Shown: positions 59,767 to 64,000 of the stretch, in pieces
Layout: every line of letters starts with the position of its first letter
How positions within the stretch are numbered: the stretch's first letter is position 1
Source: Phaseolus vulgaris
Taxonomy: Eukaryota > Streptophyta > Magnoliopsida > Fabales > Fabaceae
DNA: 64,000 bases
Reading direction: 5' to 3'
Assembly: GCF_000499845.2 (NCBI RefSeq)
Contig: NC_023756.2
Span: 3,187,332 to 3,251,331 of the forward strand
Position numbers and translations under genes: made by a program
Notes under the pieces: generated by a model
Told to the model about the DNA's origin: nothing
The model's input: only the letters and a program-made list of their open reading frames with translations
Databases searched by the model: none

Positions 59767-62700
59767 TCGTCGGCGAAGTGGCGCGCCTTGCAGCACCGCC
59801 ACCGCTACACCTACACCGCCGTGGTTTTCCCTCCGTCGTTCCTCTCCTCCATTTCCCTTCTCCTCTCCAACCCTCTTGTCTCCCCCTTCCACTCCTCCCT
59901 CCTCCACTTCACCTCCCTCTCTTCCACCCTCTCCCAACTCTCCCATGCCAAAAACCTCGCCTCCACCTTCCTCCACCTCCTCCAATCCCATCCTCCCTCC
60001 GAACCTCAATCCTCTCTTGACTTTGCCTGCGAACTCTACCTCCACCTCATCTTCCTCGAAAACTCCCAACCCCTCCACAAAACCCTCCTTTCCCCCCTTG
60101 GCAAACCCACGCCGTTCCGCTCCATCCTCGCCACCTCTTTCAACACTCTCCTCCACAACAACCACGCCTTCCCGCGCTTCGCCGTCTCCCGCGCCGCGCT
60201 CTCCGTCCTCGGCATGCCCAAGCTCGACTACCTCGCCGCAGTAGTGGAAGATTGCGCTGTCCTTGTGGCCTCCGACGCCGTGAATAGTCTAAGCGGCGTT
60301 GTTTCGGAGACGGAGAGGCCTTCGCCTGTTGTCATGGAACAGTGCCAGGAGGCTCTGTCTTGTTTGTATTACTTGCTGCAGAAGTTTCCTTCTAAGTTTC
60401 GCGAAAGTGAGGGTGGTGTTGTCATGGAAGGGATTGTGAGTGTTGTGTTGAGTGTTTTGAGTTCAACTGCGTTTTCGAGGGACTGTCTCGTGGCGGCTGG
60501 TGTGGCTCTGTGTGCTGCTTTTCAAGTTTGTGTGAGTAAGGAAGAGCTTGGTTCGGTGTTGATTCGAGGGGTGTTTAATAATAGCTTGCAGGGTTTGGAT
60601 TTGAGTGGTGGTGATGGTGACATTGGCGACGTCAGGGATGTGATTGGGAGGATTCCTTGTAAGGGGGATTTGTATTTAGGGATTTGTGGCCTTTCTGCGT
60701 TGAGTAGGCTTTGTTTGATAAGAGGGGTTCTCACTGCGGTTTCTAGGGACTTGCTTAATGCTCATTTTAGTGGTGTGGGTGGTATTAAGACTGTGTTGTA
60801 TGATGGGGTCTTGCCTGAGCTGTGTAGGTTCTGTGAGAATCCTGTTGATAGTCACTTCAATTTTCATGCGCTTACGGTGATGCAGATTTGTTTGCAGCAG
60901 ATTAAGGCGTCGTTGTTGGCGGGTTTAACTGATTTTTCCGGGGAGTATGAGCCAATTCCAGAGGAAATGGGGGTGCGGGTACTTAGGATTATTTGGAATA
61001 ACTTGGAGGATCCTCTGAGTCAAACAGTGAAGCAGGTGCATCTCATTTTTGACCTTTTTCTCGACATTCAGTCTTCACTCTGTAAGGGTGGGGGGAGAAT
61101 AAAGGAGTTTTTGGTGAAGATTGGAACGGATCTTCTTTCGATGGGGTCGCGGTGTAAGGGGAGGTATATTCCCTTGGCATTGCTGACGAAGAGATTGGGA
61201 GCGAGGAAAATGTTGGAAATGACTCCAGATCTGTTGTTTGAGACAACTCAGGCATATGTTGATGATGATGTCTGCTGTGCTGTCACATCGTTTCTGAAGT
61301 GCTTCCTTGAGTGTTTGCGTGACGAGTTCTGGGAGAGTGATGGGATTGAAGGTGGATACGCTCTCTATAGAGGGCATTGTATTCCCCCCGTTCTTTATGG
61401 GCTAGGTTCTGGATTATCGAAACTTCGCACCAATTTAAATACTTATGCCTTGCCAGTTTTACTGGAAGTGGATGTGGACAGTATATTTCCCATGCTTAGT
61501 TTCATCTCGGTTGGGCCGAGTGGGGATGAGAACAGACTACAATATACAGAGGTTGTTTCCATGGACATGGAAGTGAATCTTGAACAGAGAATTGCAATTC
61601 TAGTTTCATTACTGAAGGTATCTCGGTCACTTGCATTGGTTGAAGGAGACATTGACTGGGCAGAAGATCCTTCAGCGAATGAAAAAGAGCCTGGGCTGGG
61701 AATTGAAAGCCATGCTATTGTTTGCATTAAGGGAATAAATGTTAGGATCCATTTTCAGTGGCTAGTAAATGCATTGACTCATGTGGACGAGTCCCTGCGT
61801 GTAGATGCTGCTGAGTCTCTTTTCTTAAACCCTAAGACAGCTAGTTTGCCTTCTCATCTAGAACTCACACTAATGAAAGAAGCTGTGCCTCTGAATATGA
61901 GGTGTTGCTTCTCGGCTTTTCAGATGAAGTGGAGCAGCTTGTTTCGTAAGTTCTTCTCTAGGGTTCGAACAGCCCTGGAGAGACAATTCAAGCAAGGAAA
62001 CTGGAACCCTCTTGACCATACTAAAGGTAATGAAGTTTATCCTTCTAAAGGAAATGATAAGGAATCAACAATCAAAAGAGCCGATGATCTTTTTCACTTT
62101 ATGAGGTGGTTGAGTGGCTTCTTATTTTTCTCGTGCTATCCTTCTGCACCTTACAAGAGGAAAATAATGGCGATGGATCTCGTATTGATTATGATAAATG
62201 TCTGGTCTATTAAGTCATCAATTAGTGAGGAGTTTAATAGTTCTTTGTCAGTAAGTGACCTTTATCCTTACAACAAGGGGATGACTTCATCTGATTCAAC
62301 TCTATTGTTAGTTGGGTCAATTGTTGATAGTTGGGACAGGTTGAGAGAGAATTCATTTCACATATTACTCCATTTTCCTAGTCCACTACCTGGAATTTCT
62401 AATGAAGACACGCTGAAGAAGCTAATTGCTTCGTCAGTGCAATTAGTTTGCAGTCCACGTGTAAGGGAAAGTGATGCTGGAGCTCTATCCCTCCGACTTA
62501 TATTTAAGAAGTACGTGCTGGAGCTAGGTTGGTTGATTGAAGATTCATTAAATGTTGTCCATTTAAGCTCAAAGTCTGAATTGGCAAATGAAGTTAGCAA
62601 GTCCAATAAATCCAGAAATCCTGTAATAATATATTTGAAATCAATGATTGATTGGCTGGATGCTGCTGTAAGAGATGGGGAACAAGATCTTTCTAAAGCA

Positions 62701-63605
62701 TGCAAGAACAGCTTTGTCCATGGTGTATTACTTGCTTTGCGTTATACTTTTGAGGAACTGGATTGGAATTCTGATGGCTTATCGTCTAGCATCTTGGAGC
62801 TGAGATATTTGTTGGAAAGACTTCTAGATCTTGTAGTTAGGATAACTTCATTGGCACTATGGGTGGTTTCTGCAGATGCTTGGCATTTGCCTGAAGACAT
62901 GGATGAGATGCTTGATGAGGATAATCTTTTGATGGAGATACCATATGATGAGCATATGCCTTCATCTGAATGTGAGAATAATAATTCAAAACCTTCCCAT
63001 GATGATGACCGATCATCAGAACAGATAGTCATGGTTGGTTGCTGGCTGGCTATGAAAGAGGTACTTTACCTGCACAGTGTCTAAGAACTGTTAAAGCATT
63101 GGAATATAGTAGGATATTTTCTCTTCAAAAGGGTAGAAAGACTAAAGATTTCAATTTATGATTCATTATTTCTTCACTGTAAATTTGCGCGCCTATAACT
63201 TATAACTGTAGAAATTATACCAATAAAATATATTATAGCGTATTAGTTATTTCAGTGGTAAATGGAGTCTAAGTGGTTCAGCATATGTAATGGTATTATT
63301 AAGTCTACATATTTTTTTCTAGTTCCTAATGTTTCACCATGTTTTCTTCCTAAGGTGAGCCTTCTTCTGGGGACTATTATAAGAAAGGTGCCATTGCCAA
63401 GGAATGCTTCTTCAGATTTATCTGAGTTAGAAGGGCATTCTGTTGACTTTTCGTCTGATTCTGTGCTTGACATGGAACAACTTAAAACAATAGGGAATCA
63501 CTTTTTAGAAGTTCTCTTAAAGATGAAGCATAATGGTGCGATTGATAAGACGAGGGCTGGATTCACAGCTCTTTGCAATCGACTACTTTGTTCTAATGAC
63601 TCAAG
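59764..63605 (+). CDS. THADA/TRM732-like protein, 5' part (runs off the window)
   Basis: Exon 1 is 59764-63060 (1099 codons) and exon 2 is 63355-63605, ending at a GT donor in phase 2. The rest lies beyond 64000. The start gives MSSAKWRALQHRHRYTYTAV, the N terminus I associate with plant 'thyroid adenoma-associated protein homolog' genes. The protein is a long helical ARM/HEAT-type repeat protein. The region from about residue 848 (SIVDSWDRLRENSFHILLHF) through GCWLAMKE and VSLLLGTIIRK across the splice belongs to DUF2428. Plant family members are about 2,200 aa, so roughly half is present. The yeast relative Trm732 partners Trm7 in 2'-O-methylation of tRNA position 32; the plant role is inferred. 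The first roughly 150 codons are very C-rich, after which composition drops to normal. Confidence 0.9.
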
Positions 63606-64000
63606 GTATGGATTTTGTTTCTCTGTTTTTGTTTCTATGAAATGAATGGTGGATAATGCATATTAACAAATAAATTTAATACACAAGGATAAGAGAGAAG
63701 AAAAGGAATACTCAATACCAAGACTACATATGTATACTGTGGAAATTATGTGATACAATTAGTCAATTACAAAATACAGAAAACTAACCCCTATTTATGC
63801 TGGCATTATAGTTATCTATCCTTGATAGAATTATCAATAGCTGATCCCAAAAATGCTATAATAAGGTAATAACTGATGGCAGGATGACTGTTTTACTGAA
63901 GATTGTAGATACAAGATAAACAATTTATTTACACATAAAGGCTTAAGAATAACAAAAATACCCAAAGTAAAGACATGTTCATATATTGGAAACTGTGAGG
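63606..64000 (+). other. Second intron of the THADA-like gene (partial)
   Basis: Starts GTATGG after ..GACTCAAG and is AT-rich with stops in all frames. No acceptor and following coding stretch is visible before the window ends. Confidence 0.7.

Noticed and set aside
59735..60244. 169- and 136-codon frames overlapping the start of the THADA-like gene
   Set aside because: Proline/serine- and glutamate/glycine-rich shadows of the C-rich coding start. The 1099-codon frame has the conserved N terminus.
1..64000. CRISPR arrays, bacterial operons, tRNA or rRNA genes
   Set aside because: The repeats are eukaryotic satellites and transposons without spacer structure. No tRNA B-box (GGTTCGAnnCC) with a matching cloverleaf or rRNA-like sequence was noticed by eye.

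Overview
This window is plant nuclear DNA, most likely from a legume. The genes are split by GT-AG introns and the intergenic DNA is very AT-rich. The protein genes are plant-type: an ABCB19-like auxin transporter, cullin-3 and a THADA/TRM732-like protein. The repeats are of kinds I associate with legume genomes: CACTA-type MITEs starting CACTACAAGAAAA, short TRIM-like retroelements and roughly 0.5 kb satellites. The species cannot be fixed from the sequence; Phaseolus or Vigna is a guess.

Layout. 1-3.2 kb: a transposon-associated plant mobile domain (PMD) gene on the minus strand, three exons, intact except for one in-frame TAG, flanked on both sides by minisatellites with a palindromic core. 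3.2-10 kb: AT-rich DNA with a 5'-truncated LINE that has a 12-bp target-site duplication and two younger MITEs nested inside it. 10.0-20.5 kb: a complete ten-exon ABCB19-like gene, minus strand, 1249 codons, with a 4.1 kb last intron and a small intron filled by a threefold repeat. 20.9-36.5 kb: gene-poor AT-rich DNA with MITEs, TRIM-like elements, microsatellites and local tandem duplications. 36.5-40.7 kb: a satellite of about eight monomers of 440-566 bp, carrying paired G-box motifs and (TA)n expansions at one monomer position. 42.4-46.8 kb: a complete two-exon CUL3 gene, plus strand, 733 aa. 47.76-56.46 kb: a second, unrelated satellite of about 17 monomers of roughly 535 bp. 56.5-58.2 kb: a broken Ty3/gypsy remnant and an LTR of probable Tat lineage. 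59.6 kb to the end: the 5' part of a THADA-like gene, plus strand, which runs off the window.

The three housekeeping or developmental genes are not an operon and have no evident joint role. ABCB19 exports auxin at the plasma membrane, CUL3 is the scaffold of BTB-CUL3-RBX1 ubiquitin ligases, and THADA-like proteins are partners in tRNA 2'-O-methylation. The unusual content is mostly structural: two distinct half-kilobase satellites on either side of CUL3, a datable nested-transposon stack, repeats inside ABCB19 introns, and leader-sequence oddities in all three genes. I found no convincing new enzyme system, tRNA, rRNA or CRISPR array.
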